In this document: one piece after another, positions 1 through 11,750 of the stretch | Numbering within the stretch: the first letter of the stretch is position 1 | How the letters are laid out: every line of letters starts with the position of its first letter | NCBI RefSeq assembly: GCF_040183065.1 | Contig: NC_091122.1 | Location: forward strand, 159,117,455-159,181,454 | DNA from: Periplaneta americana | Taxonomy: Eukaryota > Arthropoda > Insecta > Blattodea > Blattidae | Length of the DNA: 64,000 bases | Direction of reading: 5' to 3' | Program-made: the position numbers and the translations under genes | Notes under the pieces: generated by a model | Database searches by the model: none | Seen by the model: the letters and a program-made list of their open reading frames with translations, nothing else | What the model was told of the DNA's origin: nothing

Positions 1-490
1 TCTACGAGACTTCACTATCGCAGATGTTTAAATACATTCAATTTTGTTTATATGAAATCAGAGCGCATCAGCAGCATTGTCTTCGCAGCAGTTCCATGAT
101 CTCAACAATACTTGATTGTATTGTTACAGGTGTCTAAATACATTCATTTCTGGTTATACAAAATCAGAGTGAAAGTCTGACTGATAACTAGGGAACACGT
201 ATTTTCGCTCTGACTCCTGCAAACTTAGCCTACACGTACACGGGTAGTATGTACCCAGATCAGCAGCTAGCCTCCTGTTAAAGTGGACAGGTACACTAGG
301 GACAGGTATCCATTCTCGTCGCAGCAATTTCACGTCCTCAACAGTAATTAAATAATAATTGGTTATATTTATATAATTTTTATATTACTTGGAAATTATT
401 CTTATTTTTATCAGAGAGATTTTAAAATTAGATAATAAATCGGGAAAAACAAGGAAATGTGTTAATATATGGTACATTTAAGTATTCTGA

Positions 491-535
<45 letters not shown>

Positions 536-660
536 TTTAAAATGGAAAATCCTCAAAATATGCGTTTATGCAAAGTAAAGTTGGTTTCCTTCCAACGTAA
601 AAACAATCAAGATGTATATATGTAAAAAAAAAGATCTGCAAACTACCACGTTTACTTTCT
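1..660. other. Non-genic stretch with an (AT)n microsatellite
   Basis: I see no convincing coding sequence here. It is AT-rich and carries an uninterrupted AT dinucleotide run at about 493-531. By position it should be part of the last intron of the upstream acyl-CoA ligase gene whose terminal exon begins at 1731. Confidence 0.6.
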
Positions 661-1560
661 TCTTCTTCTTCTTTTTCTGCCTGACAAGTGTTAGGCCACA
701 AGGCCTGTTAAGGTCTTACATCAAATTTTCACGCCATCTCTTAGCAGGACGACCCACAGATCTTTGGCCAGGTGGTACTTACTTACTTACAAATGGCTTT
801 TAAGGAACCCGAAGGTTCATTGCCGCCCTTACATAAGCCCGCCATCGGTCCCTATCCTGTGCAAGATTAATCCAGTCTCTACCATCATATCCCACCTCCC
901 TCAAATACATTTTAATATTATCCTCCCATCTACGTCTCGGCCTCCCCAAAGGTCTTTTTCCCTCCGGTCTCCCAACTAACACTCTATGCATTTCTTGATT
1001 CGCCCATACGTGCTACATGCCCTGCCCATCTCAAACGTCTGGATTTAATGTTCCTAATTATGTCAGGTGAAGAATACAATGCGTGCAGTTCTGTGTTGTG
1101 TAACTTTCTCCATTCTTCTGTAACGTCATCCCGCTTAGCCCCAAATATTTTCCTAAGCACCTTATTCTCAAACACCCTTGACCTATGTTCCTCTCTCAGA
1201 GTGAGAGTCCAAGTTTCACAACCATAAAGAACAACCGGTAATAGAACTGTTTTATAAATTCTAACTTTCAGATTTTTTGACAGCAGACTAGATGATAAAA
1301 GCTTCTCAACCGAATAATAACATGCATTTCCCATATTTATTCTGCGTTTAATTTCCTCCCGAGTGTCATTTATATTTGTTACTGTTGCTCCAAGATATTT
1401 GAATCTTTCAACCTCTTCGAAGGATGTGGTACATAATCATAAATTGCCTTTGGGAGTCTACTATTACTCATTCTTTCCAAATGATGTTTCCAATTAGACT
1501 GATATTGAACAATGTAATCTAAAACTGGTTGAGTTTTTAGTTTCTTTAAAATTTCACAAT
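661..1560 (-). mobile_element. 3' end of a LINE with (GAA)n tail, split by another LINE
   Basis: Read on the minus strand, two pieces (about 1560-1426 and 778-661) join into one reading frame with the C-terminal signature of a non-LTR retrotransposon: an NWKHHLERM-like stretch, IYDYVP, then GRPAKRW, a stop codon and a short 3'UTR ending in a GAA-repeat tail (about 661-675). The two pieces are separated by the 647-bp LINE at 779-1425 and share the 7-bp duplication GTGGTAC at the junctions. The 5' part is truncated or decayed upstream of about 1560. It is not a functional gene. Confidence 0.7.
779..1425 (-). mobile_element. 5'-truncated RTE-like LINE copy (family A), nested
   Basis: This is the C-terminal part of the reverse-transcriptase ORF of the most abundant LINE in the window: [31 protein letters not shown] and the terminal MNLRVP. 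The ORF stop is followed within about 15 nt by a (GTAA)n tail, here at 779-791 on the minus strand. A 2-bp deletion near 990 breaks the frame. Both ends are marked by GTGGTAC (772-778 and 1426-1432), so this is a genuine retrotransposition event into another LINE. The RTE-like assignment is inferred from the short 3'UTR and microsatellite tail. Confidence 0.85.
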
Positions 1561-1730
1561 AGTTAATTCAATTTCTCATCTGAATTTAAAAGTAGCTCGA
1601 TATGCTTTAATTTTGTAGCACTGCCGATATACACAAGGCTTTTATTACTTTTCATCTTACAGACGTTTAGAGAAATATCCGAAGCATTTGGTAACGCCCA
1701 TGCTCTTATTTGATGTTGTATACATTGCAG

Positions 1731-2003
1731 GTGGCACCCGCAGAACTAGAGGAGATTCTCCGAGCTCATCCTGATGTACAGGACGCAGCGGTCGTTGGTG
1801 TCCCTGATGAGAGAAAAGGGGAGATTCCGAAAGCTTTTGTGGTTACTAAAGCGTCCAACATCACCGAAGAAAGCATTAAGAAGTTCGTGGAAAAAAAAGT
1901 TGCTAAGTATAAACGACTAGAGGGAGGAGTGGAGTTCGTAACCAGCATCCCAAAAACGCAGTCGGGCAAGATTTTGAGAAAAGTTCTTCGGGAGTTTAAG
2001 TGA
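1731..2003 (+). CDS. Terminal exon of an acyl-CoA ligase (4CL/luciferase-like), gene 1
   Basis: This last coding exon encodes about 90 residues of the C-terminal lid domain of an adenylate-forming acyl-CoA ligase (ANL superfamily). These enzymes activate a carboxylic acid with ATP to an acyl-adenylate and transfer it to CoA. The exon follows an acceptor (tacattgcag, ending at 1730) in phase 0 and opens with VAPAELEEIL, the segment directly after the hinge. It contains GVPDERKGE and, near the end, PKTQSGKILRK, whose lysine corresponds to the conserved A10 catalytic lysine. It ends LREFK-stop at 2001-2003, without the SKL-type peroxisomal signal seen in many luciferase-like members. The remaining exons lie upstream of the window. 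Substrate cannot be told from sequence. Confidence 0.9.
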   Translation: MAPAELEEILRAHPDVQDAAVVGVPDERKGEIPKAFVVTKASNITEESIKKFVEKKVAKYKRLEGGVEFVTSIPKTQSGKILRKVLREFK

Positions 2004-2055
2004 ACACGGATCATTCCACTGCCTTCGAAGAGGATGTCGGACGAAAGGTGTCCTG

Positions 2056-2070
2056 AATAAAATAATAAAA
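2056..2070 (+). terminator. Poly(A) signal of gene 1
   Basis: Overlapping AATAAA and AATAAAA hexamers begin 53 nt after the stop codon of the acyl-CoA ligase exon. A second copy lies in the duplicated segment at about 2764-2778. Cleavage sites cannot be placed from sequence alone. Confidence 0.6.
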
Positions 2071-2663
2071 CAGACTTTCTGTGGTTCTCAGTTCCGGATA
2101 AATCGGATGATTTTCCGTGTTGATAGTTCACGTCCATATTGCATTACAAAACGGCGCTGAACAAACGTAAATGAAAAGCAAAATGCAAGATAGGTCTACT
2201 CTTGCGGTGTCCACATTGTTGAGGTACGGCCACACATCGCTACTTTTTCAGCGCCGCAGTTTAAAATATTGTGTAACACGCTTATTGCGACGTGTGAACA
2301 ACAGTTCACTCGAAAAGTAGCGGTAACCAAATCAGCTGATCGTTACGTATTTATGCTGATCACAGATTAAAAATAGCGACGAAGCTGCGTTTCGGTTAAG
2401 TGAGGTGTACTCTTTAACAACATTCATGTGGCGTTCTCGAAAACCCAAATTAAGAGTAGAGAGGCTTCAGTACACGTCATAAATGAACCCATAAACTCTG
2501 TAGTTGAACAGCAATATATCTGTTTTAGATTACACTAGTCAACAGAATTAAATATATTTTTTTATTAAAAGATAAAGAATGCGTGATTCTTATAGCATTT
2601 TTCGTGCTGATTTCAGATCTGTTTCCAAAATTGTTCTATCACCTAGTGTTTTTGAGTAATTTT

Positions 2664-2976
2664 AACGCAGTCGGGCAAGATTTTGAGAAAAGTTCTTCGG
2701 GAGTTTAAGTGAACACGAATCATTCACTGGCTTCGAAAAGGATGTCGGACGAAAGGTGTTCTGAATAAAATAATAAAACAGACTTTCTGTGGTCCTCAGT
2801 TCGCTTTCTTAGAATCGGATGATTTTCCGTGTTGAAAGTTCACGTCCATATTGCATTACAAAACGACGCTGAACAAACGTAAATGAAAAGCAAAATGCAT
2901 GACAGGCCTACTCTTGCGGTGTCGACATTATTGAGGTACAGCCACACATCACTACTTTTTCAGCGCCGCGGTTGAA
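2664..2976 (+). pseudogene. Duplicated 3' end of the gene 1 terminal exon plus 3'UTR
   Basis: This stretch repeats 1955 to about 2264 with an offset of 709 bp. It starts in the middle of the PKTQSGK codons, repeats the last 15 or so codons including the SGKILRKVLREFK end and stop, then the 3'UTR, poly(A) signal and downstream sequence. Differences are few; the main one is a small substitution or indel patch near 2803. It has no splice acceptor or upstream coding sequence, so it cannot encode a domain by itself. A local segmental duplication, or a relic of a tandem gene copy, fits best. Confidence 0.85.
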
Positions 2977-5500
2977 ACTTTCTAGTATTGATGCCTTGTA
3001 ACATTTTACCTAAAATCATATTTATTTACCTAAAATGTGTGTGAAATAGATTTTAGGCTACACTTCGCTTGAGAAACATCTCTTTCGAGTGTCCAGCAGT
3101 AGTCTGACAGAATATTTGGGGTCCATTTTTCGTGATAGAGCCTTTCGATTTCAAAAAAATCCTGATGAAAAGTCGCTCACTACCCGAAGGTTTTGAGGAA
3201 AGAAAAAATAGATGAGAATCCAAAAAGTTATTTTGAGAGACATATTACACTCCATCACGTTATAGTTCTGAATCAACTCGCTGACAAGTTCTCTGTAATT
3301 TCCTGATCTGTGGTTCCTAAAAAGGAAAATATTTTGAATGATTCTTAGGTTCCCGGCATACCATTAGAACTGGAAAAGGCATAGGTATGAAGGAATCCTT
3401 TTAGCCAATCAGTTAGGCTAATAAAATTACATGAGCACAACAGATTTCAGGGACCCAGTTCCTGTCTTCATCTATTTTGCAATCAGAACACTCGTAACCT
3501 CTTTTACTGTAACTAGTGTAGTAAAATTCACCTGTGTGCTTTCAAAGTTAATTAACCACAAACGTAACAAAAATTGTTGTGATTTACACAGTATTTCGAG
3601 GTATGTTTCACTTTATAAGATACTTTCACCACACTTAAAATTAGGACAAAAAAAAAACACGGGTTATGAAACTTGTTTCATGATTGTACAGTAAGTTCTA
3701 ACTCAACTGAGAATTAATACCAACCCTCGCAGTCTTACGAGGAATAAAATTAATTTTTATAAATTCTGACTTCACAGGCAACAGTGATTTAAAGTTCTAG
3801 GTCAATTGTTAAAGCAATAAAATAAAATATTTGAACTATTTTCTTCCCATTAACATGTTAAGGACTATTATATAGCAATAAAAATAAATCAATTTTCTGA
3901 AATTACAAAAATATGGTGGGTGGTAGAAAAATTCTGATTTAATTTTTGGAATTCGCAGATGACATTACATAAGAAACAGCAGAAATTGTACATTTAACAA
4001 TATCATTGTTGACCAGTGTTATTTAAGACTGCTTGCTTGCAATCAATAAAATACTTTCTTGCAAATTATTTGTGTTTCGTGTCATAGTGTTCCTGTCATA
4101 GGACTCAGAATAAAATTATTGCAATAGTTGTTCACAAATCAAACTCACTGTTACAACTCCAGGTCGGTTACATAATGTGAAGCAATATAAATCAGTCTAT
4201 TGTGATAAAAACGGTCTCTTTTAAAATTATTGACCTTTCTTCCTTTGACGTCCATATTTCATATGATACATTACCGACCATAAACTATAAACCAATTACT
4301 GAAAAGAATAAGTCTTCACAAACAGCTCACAAATTACAGCTACGTTTTGATAAGATATGACGGTAGAGGTCACTGCGCGTGTATTTGTAGAGCCATGCTA
4401 GTATATGAAGACATTATTACATAATTCAGAATGAACACAGCAATAATTTAATTCGCTAAACTGGAGAATTTGCTACGGCAGCCGTTACGGTTAGGACCAA
4501 ATTCAATTAAATACACAATGTCGCCAACATAAGGGCATGACGTTGATATGTGGTGTCGTTAGGAGAAATTTGTTTGTTTTTTTTTTTCTCTCTACCTCCT
4601 TCGTTCTGAACATTACTGAGAGATAGCTCCACTGTTAGCGACAAGATGTATTTGCGTAAATATTGCGACTAGATTAAGTGGCTCAGATGAGGGGCTCACG
4701 ACAGGAACAGTTTTGCTGACCTCTCATGCAGTAGCAGCGTGATCCTTACTTGGATTTATTTTCGTGTGTACATTCCAGATCAAATCAAGACGATCTCTTC
4801 TTGCTCCGGTTACATATCTTGCATAATATACGAAGGTTAGGTTTGGTTAGTTTGGGTTTTTATTAACCAAGTTCATGCTTAGATAGCCAAGATGATCCTG
4901 TCGGTCATTGCCCTTACGATAGTTTTCGTTTCGTAATATTGATAAACAATAATATGATGAAAGCGGTGAATAATTTCATGGTCGCTAGAAGTTTTCTTCG
5001 TAAAAGACGAGATATTTTCTCTTTCTCTAGACCAAAAATAAAACGGCAACGCGGTCATAATTACGTGCTTAACGCTTTGGTGAACATAACCGGAAATTTA
5101 CGTTCCTTCATTTGAATGATATTCCCTGAAACAAATTTTTCCTCCCTTTATTTCGTTGTGATAACCTACTTTAAGATTTTACTACATCTGCATTTTCTTT
5201 TGGTGCATTTAAAACAATGCCGTTGTTCTGCATAAACCTTGCACTTGGCTAATGGAGTAAATTATTTATGAATATGAGTACAGTCGCGAATTTTACTACC
5301 ACCATTTCGATTGTCTTTTGTTTGACACGGCTCGATAACGGCCCGGTGACTAGTGGCCAGCGAGCAACGTCGACTACCGACGTTGGTCTACCGTGCTTAT
5401 TATCCTAGATCAGAGATCTCCATCGTCATTCGTGCTCTCGATGCTGCCCGCCGAACACAGTGTGCTGTAAGGCTAGAAAAGGGGAAGACACTCGTACCTC
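2977..5500. other. Intergenic, nothing recognised
   Basis: The region is AT-rich with only short ORFs (for example 87 codons at 3431-3694), none resembling a known protein. A motif shared by both exon duplicates (cacacatcRctactttttcag at about 2232 and 2942) may be a transposon end. I could not define a full element. Confidence 0.5.
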
Positions 5501-5559
5501 AACAGATTGGAGCGATCAGTGGGGGATCGCGGCAACGATCTGCTTAAGTTTACAAATAA

Positions 5560-6420
5560 TATCAAAAGAATAAGACATATCATACGCTTGTATATTGTTT
5601 TGACATACTATGAAGCTGGAGCCCCGTCTGTTGCTATAGACACAAGCCATTGAAAATTCAACCTCTTCTGTTCTGGAAAAGATCTCCTCCAGTTGTATTT
5701 TGTAATTACATCTAGAAGACATTCAGACACAGTAAAATGTTCATTAACTCCTCGGATGAAAATGGCTAGGTGAGCTTTGTCATTTCTATCTGTGCTTTCG
5801 TCCAATGCAATTGAGTAAGCTACAAACTGGTTAATTGTGGTTTCGACTTCAGATTCAATTACATTTGCAACCTTGAAATTCCTTCTCTGAACTGTAATTG
5901 GAAATATTTTAATTTTCTTAAACTTTGACTTTGTTCTGGACACAGTATTTTAGTAACGTCCTGTATGCACGATTTTACAAATGATTCTTCTGTAAAAGGC
6001 TTCACTGATTTTCCAATATTCCAAGCTAAAACATAGCTAGCAAAAAGCTTTTTTTGTTTAAGACTGAGGACACATGTGTTATTTGTTTGTATTTTCTTGT
6101 TTTATATTTATCAAAATGTTTGTAGACCTACGCATTTCACCTAAAATTAAACGAAAAACTATATGTTTGTCATGCGGAACTGAGTGTTTTGTAATATACT
6201 GATTATTATGTATAACCAACAGTTATACAGATAGCCTCAAAATAAATTCTTTTCACATGTTCAACATGCCTGTAATTGTATTATATTCTTTGTGAAGAGT
6301 CGAGTAGTGTCGTCGCATGTTGAATTTTAACACACCCTTAAGAATTTTCGAACAAATTAAGCATTTCACATTCTCCCCACTAACTCAAAAAAATGTCTCT
6401 TCCTATTTATCCTTGAATGT
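5560..6420 (-). pseudogene. Decayed hAT-type transposase (GTF2IRD2-like)
   Basis: On the minus strand a series of frames reconstructs the N-terminal half of a hAT transposase of the GTF2IRD2/EPM2AIP1-like type. About 6390-6250 encodes a C2H2-like finger (VKCLICSKIL ... RRHYSTLHKEY). About 6040-5930 encodes LASYVLAWNIGKSVKPF. About 5943-5608 encodes SIALDESTDRND ... IFIRGVNEHF, ending near VSIATDGAPA, the family's catalytic-domain signature. Stop codons and at least one frameshift, near 5930, separate the parts, so it is inactive. The C-terminal half is absent here. A C-terminal piece of a similar protein occurs at 24376-24639. Confidence 0.75.
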
Positions 6421-6625
6421 ACTACGTCTATGATTAGAAGACAATGTGAAACGGTGGAACACTCAGACCAACACAATGATAATGGCAGTCCACCACTGCT
6501 CTTCGTTTACGCATAAACATGAGTATAGTACAGGTGGAGATGGGTGAGGCGGAGCGCGCTCATTACGTACTGGCTTCGGTTCCGTTCAGGGGCTTACTCG
6601 CGAGTAGGCTTTTGGAGACGTCTGT

Positions 6626-6881
6626 CCTAGATAATATATGTAACCAGATAGGTCATCGCTATGTTAAAATCGTTTGCACTTTGAAGAGAACAACCGCCAG
6701 GATCGCCATCCGTCCGCCGTAAACGAAAACGAAATGGTAGTACTGTCGCTAATGCAATTCAAATGGGAATTATGACGTGACTCCTTATGTAACAACTAGA
6801 TAGCAGCGTAGTAAACCTGACAAAAGTTGTTAACGTCAAAGCCTATAAGGCCGACCTAACTGGGATATATATGATCTAGGG
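6626..6881 (+). mobile_element. Short TIR element, copy 1 (inverted copy at 47126)
   Basis: About 255 bp bounded by CCTAGATAATATATG at the left and an imperfect inverted match (atatatgatctagg) at the right. A copy in the opposite orientation lies at 47126-47375 with alignable interior (for example the segment around gcaattcaaatggga). No coding capacity. The TIRs are short and target duplication is unclear, so this is a MITE-like call only. Confidence 0.6.
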
Positions 6882-7246
6882 TATTATCCAGTTGTTCCAT
6901 TTAATTTATAAGAAAAACCTTAGCTTTTATTTATCTTTTCTTAAGTTTATTTCTGTATATCGGAGGTAAAGGGCACTATGACCCGCCCCCTTTTTTTTTT
7001 TTTTTTAAGAAATTGACGTTTTTTGCATTTCTATTTAATTTTTCGCTTACTTTTAGTGGTGCAAAGCACTATCTTCTACGCGTAATAATAAGCGAATTAG
7101 CCTGTTGAAAAGGGTACTATGTACCATAAGATATCGTGTAAATGAGCATTTTCATTTAGCTCTCCTGCAAAAATCGGTATTTGTCACAGTGTCTTTCACT
7201 TCGAATATACAGATTTATACACGCTTAAACATCTCAGGTCATTATA

Positions 7247-8347
7247 CAGGGAAATCATTTTATTTTTACTTCAATTTTTACTGTATCTGAGTTTTTTAAT
7301 GTACTTCACTCCCACCCCTTCTACTAATGAAGTTCAACCGTCCTCCACACAGAACCAAGGCCGCATATACAGTCATACTAGCGTTACGGTCATAGTAAAC
7401 AGTACGTTCCAAAAATATGTTCGTGTTTTCCAGTGACGAAAGAGCTTTTAATATTGAATTATTTTCGCACAGGTACTGTCGTCCATTTGCCTACGTCGTA
7501 TCCCGGTTTCCCCCACCAGCTTTATTCGCCAGCTAGTGGCTGGGCTGTCTTATCTCTTTTCTGAGAACATTAATTTCTGTTAGGAATTGGACGTCTACGT
7601 AATATTATACAACTGTTTAAAATAACTTAAATAAAAGGACCTCGTTAAGTAATTAACTGTCACGTGATTTCCTCCCTTTCTACGACCCTACGACATAACC
7701 ACTTGGACGGACAGTAGATAGTATGTCTGAGTAATTTTATCTTTTCTTATCGGGCAGAAGTGAAGATTGAATTTACAGCACGTAAGGTAATCTTTTATAG
7801 AGCAGGTACAGAATTATTTCAACATGAGTCACTAGTACGAAGAACGAAACTGGTAATTGGGATTAGGTACAATAGTCTATAGTGCGATAATATGCACATT
7901 AGAACTGAAGCCTGTATCTAAATGAACGGTCACCATTTTAAAAAATGTGTTTAAATATCCATATTATTATTATTTTTCAATTTAACTTCGTCCTTTATAT
8001 TGTACGCTAATGTGCTGTAGATAGTATAGTAATATACACTGCATAATGAATACGTCCGAATGGATAGCTCAGTTCGTGAGTGAAAATACTCATTGTTAAT
8101 ACTGTACTGTATTTTGATTAAACAAAAACCTAATGAAAATGATCAAACTCAAAAGCGCAATATTTCATAGTTTACGTAAATGGATGAACTACTTTTCTTC
8201 CATCCTATACCCAGTAAAGTGATTTGTTTGTATATTACGTCAGTATAATCGAACTGTAGTCGTGGAAGGGGGTAGCAAACGGCGTTGATCCAGAGGTATA
8301 GGCAAGTTAATATTAAAAATGTTAGTAAAAATAAAATGATCTTTGGG
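7247..8347 (+). mobile_element. TIR DNA transposon T, copy T1
   Basis: First of three copies of a ~1.1 kb element with ends CAGGGACATCATTTTATTTT and inverse, flanked by TA. In this copy the left end reads cagggaaatc and the right end has decayed (gatctttggg), but the interior aligns with copies T2 (21813-23340) and T3 (50200-51309). A degenerate frame in all copies (FTVRK ... LLVRRTKLVI) may be transposase remnant. TA duplication suggests the Tc1/mariner superfamily. That assignment is inference. Confidence 0.75.
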
Positions 8348-8379
8348 TAATCAGTAGACCGTGGACTATTGTTTTTAGT

Positions 8380-8620
8380 AGCTTATTTTGCGACGCTTTA
8401 TCAACATCTTAGGTTATTTAGCGTCTGAATGAGATGAAGGTGATAATGCCGGTGAAATGAGTCCGGGGTCCAGCACCGAAAGTTACCCAGCATTTGATCA
8501 TATTGGGCTGAGGGAAAACCCCGGAAAAACCTCAACCAGGTAACTTGCCCCGACCGGGAATCGAACCCGGGCCACCTGGTTTCGCGGCAAGACGCACTAA
8601 CCGTTACTCCACAGATGTGG
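8380..8620 (-). repeat. tRNA-derived SINE, family S1
   Basis: On the minus strand it starts with a tRNA-like head containing an A box (GGAGTAACGGTTAGTGCG) and a B box (GGTTCGATTCC). A body follows, and the tail reads gacgcTAAATAACC ... cgtcGCAAAATAA. It aligns with the copies at 10207, 21546 and 59477. It is not a tRNA gene: the acceptor stem does not close and the body is retroposon-like. Confidence 0.85.
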
Positions 8621-10206
8621 ACTGGACTACTGTTATTGTTGTTTCCATTGTAGTGTGTTACTTATGATTCGTATTCAATTTTTAATGACTATGATAAAAT
8701 TGATTAAGACGATGATGAATAGACCGCGAAACTTCAGGCAATTGCATGTTTTTACTCATTTGGCATGTTAAAAAAATACCATTCACGTATGATCGATGTT
8801 AACCAGGATACATAATCTGGTCTTGGCTCTACCTAAATATGATGCTTGCCGATTGCAGGGGATTTGCTCCGCGTATTAATCTAAGTAGGCAGACATTGAC
8901 TTTCTCCTCTTTATCGATGGAGCAGTGTAACAAATTGTACCAAAACTCTTAAACTGTAAAAGCTAGCAAAAATCTGAATGCAGATTTGAAAATCTCGTGT
9001 TACTTACGCATTTCATCGCAATATGTATCGATTCAACTCTTCTACTTTAGGCTTGGGAAGCCATTGAAGATTGGGAGTGAGCGGAAATTGTCGCATGTTT
9101 TCAGCCAGCCTGTAACAATGTAAAAAACATCCATCCATTATGGAATAAAATAAATTACATAGAAAACTGTTTAATTTGTATACAGGTTTATGTTGTCTAT
9201 CTTTACCAGGTAGGTCCTGTTGAGTTATTGGGATTTAACGACATTAACGAGCCAGTGTTATTCACATATTCAAAGTTAAAATAGTAGTAAATTTGAATCA
9301 ACTTGAGAAGAAAGAAAGAAATGTGACAACATAAAAAAAAATAGAATGCTTATGTAGAGCGCATGCATTATATCCAGACACTCCCCCACTCTTCCTACAG
9401 CGCTGCGTACGAGATCGGATGAGTCTATTTATGAATTATAGGGGAATGGGTTACTCTTTGCCTTGAACTCGATAGACACACGCCCGATCTTCCCTTCTAC
9501 TTCTACCCCTTCCACAGAAACGTACTGTACATCGCGAGTGTCTAGACAAAATGCATGAGCTGTACTGTACATGAAGAATAAAATGACAAAATTAAACTTT
9601 ATGAATATATACTCAACAAAATGCAGAATTCCTGACAATTGGCTATTTGCCAAAGTAATTTATATAGCCCATTTAGAAATTCAGTAGAATTCCCAATAAA
9701 TTCCTGTGTGACTGTGACAAAATCATTAAAAATGCGCTGAAGTATATCTTACAGCTTCTAACAGATATCCCTGATCATATGTTATAAATTTGGACATGAA
9801 ATGTAAAGGACTCGGACTTTTTAAAGCTGGATGGGAAGTCTATTTAAAACACATTAACAGTTATAATAGGTAAGTATTCTGATGTCGTCAGAGAGAGTCC
9901 AAATGAACCAAGGCCAGTGCATTTGCACTTCTCCTGCGTTGGTATAGCGTCATCGCGATAGTTCACACGTATCTCCACTCGTCTCGGTCGAGTAATAATA
10001 ATAGTGACTAAAGTGGTACAGATAAAGAAATACCTAGCATAACAAATCGTAAATACGCCAGTAGAAATGTAATGTTGGGGCACGTAAAAGGTGATAATTT
10101 GAAGAGTGTACTTAAACTGGGTCATTTACTGTATATGGGATGGATCCAGACACAGAAATAAGTGATTTGCTTAATTTTCTCTAAGTAACAACAATTTTTA
10201 TATTTA
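8621..10206. other. Non-genic stretch
   Basis: No recognisable protein or repeat family. The only ORFs are under 95 codons (9429-9653 and 9844-10125, minus strand) and resemble nothing I know. Confidence 0.5.
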
Positions 10207-10455
10207 TTTTATTGGGTTATTTTACGACGCTGTATCAACATCTCAGGTTATTTAGCGTCTGAATGAAACGAAGGTGATAATGCTGGTGAAATGAGTCCGG
10301 GGTCCAGCACCGAAAGTTACCCAGCATTTGCTCGTATTGGGTTGAGGGAAAACCCCGGAAAAAACCTCAACCAAGTGACTTGCCCCGACCGGGATTCGAA
10401 CCCGGGCCAGCTGGTTTAGCGGCCAGACGTGCTGACCATTACTCCACAGGTGTGG
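10207..10455 (-). repeat. tRNA-derived SINE, family S1
   Basis: Near full-length S1 copy in minus orientation. The tail (ttattgggttattttacgac) is at the left. The tRNA-like head with B box GGTTCGAATCC (complement at about 10394-10404) and A box lies at the right, ending near gtgtggg. The 90-codon ORF across it is chance translation of the SINE. Confidence 0.85.
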
Positions 10456-10696
10456 GCAACAGTAATTAATACTGTATAAAGTTTGTTGGTGAAATTTTAC
10501 GAAGATCCAATTATTCATCTTCATTTAGAATTGATTTTCCATTTGTTCATATTAACGAAATATATAAACCTGAAATTTGACTGGAGGGAGCGGTCATGAG
10601 ATGTTATGTATTTTGGAAGAAAAATTATCGTGATACAGTTATAGGTACGGGCAGTAATTCTCAAAATAACTGACTAAAAATAGTTAAGATTCTCTA

Positions 10697-10832
10697 AAAT
10701 TAATTCATATTAATGTTCAATGTATAAGGAACAAATCTTCTAATCTTAAGGTACTGTGTGATAATGAAAGACCTAGCATTATATGTGTAAGTGAACATTG
10801 GCTTTATACTAATGAAATATCACTTTTATACC
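10697..10832 (+). pseudogene. Fragment of a LINE AP-endonuclease domain
   Basis: The plus strand reads INVQCIRNKSSNLKVLCDNE, then RPSIICVSEHWL. This is the N-terminal signature of the apurinic-type endonuclease of CR1/Jockey-like LINEs (N-x-QS-x-RNK, then the catalytic Glu in a CVSEHWL-type motif). About 45 residues remain. Sequence from 10833 onward is unrelated to it. Confidence 0.65.
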
Positions 10833-11737
10833 CCTATGGGGCGAAAGGAACTGGCCACCATATCCCATTACCTCCTGGCCTAGTTGCCTTATGAATGATG
10901 CCTTATTGGTGTGACTTATGAGGTCCAGAAGTGTTTTCGGACAGCTGACTAAACAGCAACCCCTATGGAGTATAATGTAGGCCATAAATATTGTCGTAAA
11001 GAATTTTATGCTCGACCATGCCGAAATGTAGTAATTATACACCTGGTAGCAGTCCTTTAATGCATGTCATTAAAGTACACCTACTCATTAAAGTTCAGGT
11101 GTTTTCAGCCAATGACAACTCAACTTACCGGTGTTCAGCCAATAACGAGTCAGCTTTGTACCGTTATAAAACCGCAAGTATCGATTATTCTCGGATATGC
11201 AATCGAAAGACAATTAGCGAAAAGTCACGGAGGCTGGAAATCCAATACTATCGCAGAAGGTTATGTTCTGTTACTATAATAATTAGCGTTAATTGTAAAT
11301 AATATTCAAAAAAATTCAATTTGTCATCTCGTTTTTCAATGTCGAATTCAATAATCAAGGTTATACTAAGTTTAACGGGATTACACAAGGTCATTGACAT
11401 TATTGTTCTTCGGAAAAAATCAATACTTTCGCGTCTGCGCACATCTCACAATTCACGACCTAGAACAAGGTCACTTCCGATCTTGTCAGATACAAATAAA
11501 ATGTATCTGAATAATTTCAAGTTAGAAATATGGACGAGCATAAAAAGTCGTATGAAACTCGCCAATAATGGTAATTAAGAAGCTCGTATGAAAATTATAA
11601 AACTCGCTTGCGCTCGTTTCATAAACATCCATACTCGCTTCTTAATTACTATAATTATAGGCTCGTTGCACAATGTACTATTAAAATGATGGCTCATGTA
11701 TTTTTTTTATTAAAAACTCCATTAATTTTAAAATTAT
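10833..11737. other. Probable repeat sequence, unclassified
   Basis: Several overlapping ORFs of 64-94 codons occur on both strands (11018-11578), none recognisable. The text around 10833-10965 (cccctatggggcgaaaggaac) has the feel of a dispersed repeat, but I could not find its partner in this window. Confidence 0.35.
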
Positions 11738-11750
11738 AAATTTATTATAT

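Noticed and set aside
1731..2003. Terminal exon of gene 2 rather than of another gene
   Set aside because: It lies 33 kb upstream of gene 2's start codon on the same strand, so it must end a different gene, barring an assembly inversion.
8530..8610. tRNA gene suggested by GGTTCGAATCC-type boxes (also 10390, 21590, 39230, 59660, 62000)
   Set aside because: All belong to dispersed SINE families, several with clear target duplications.
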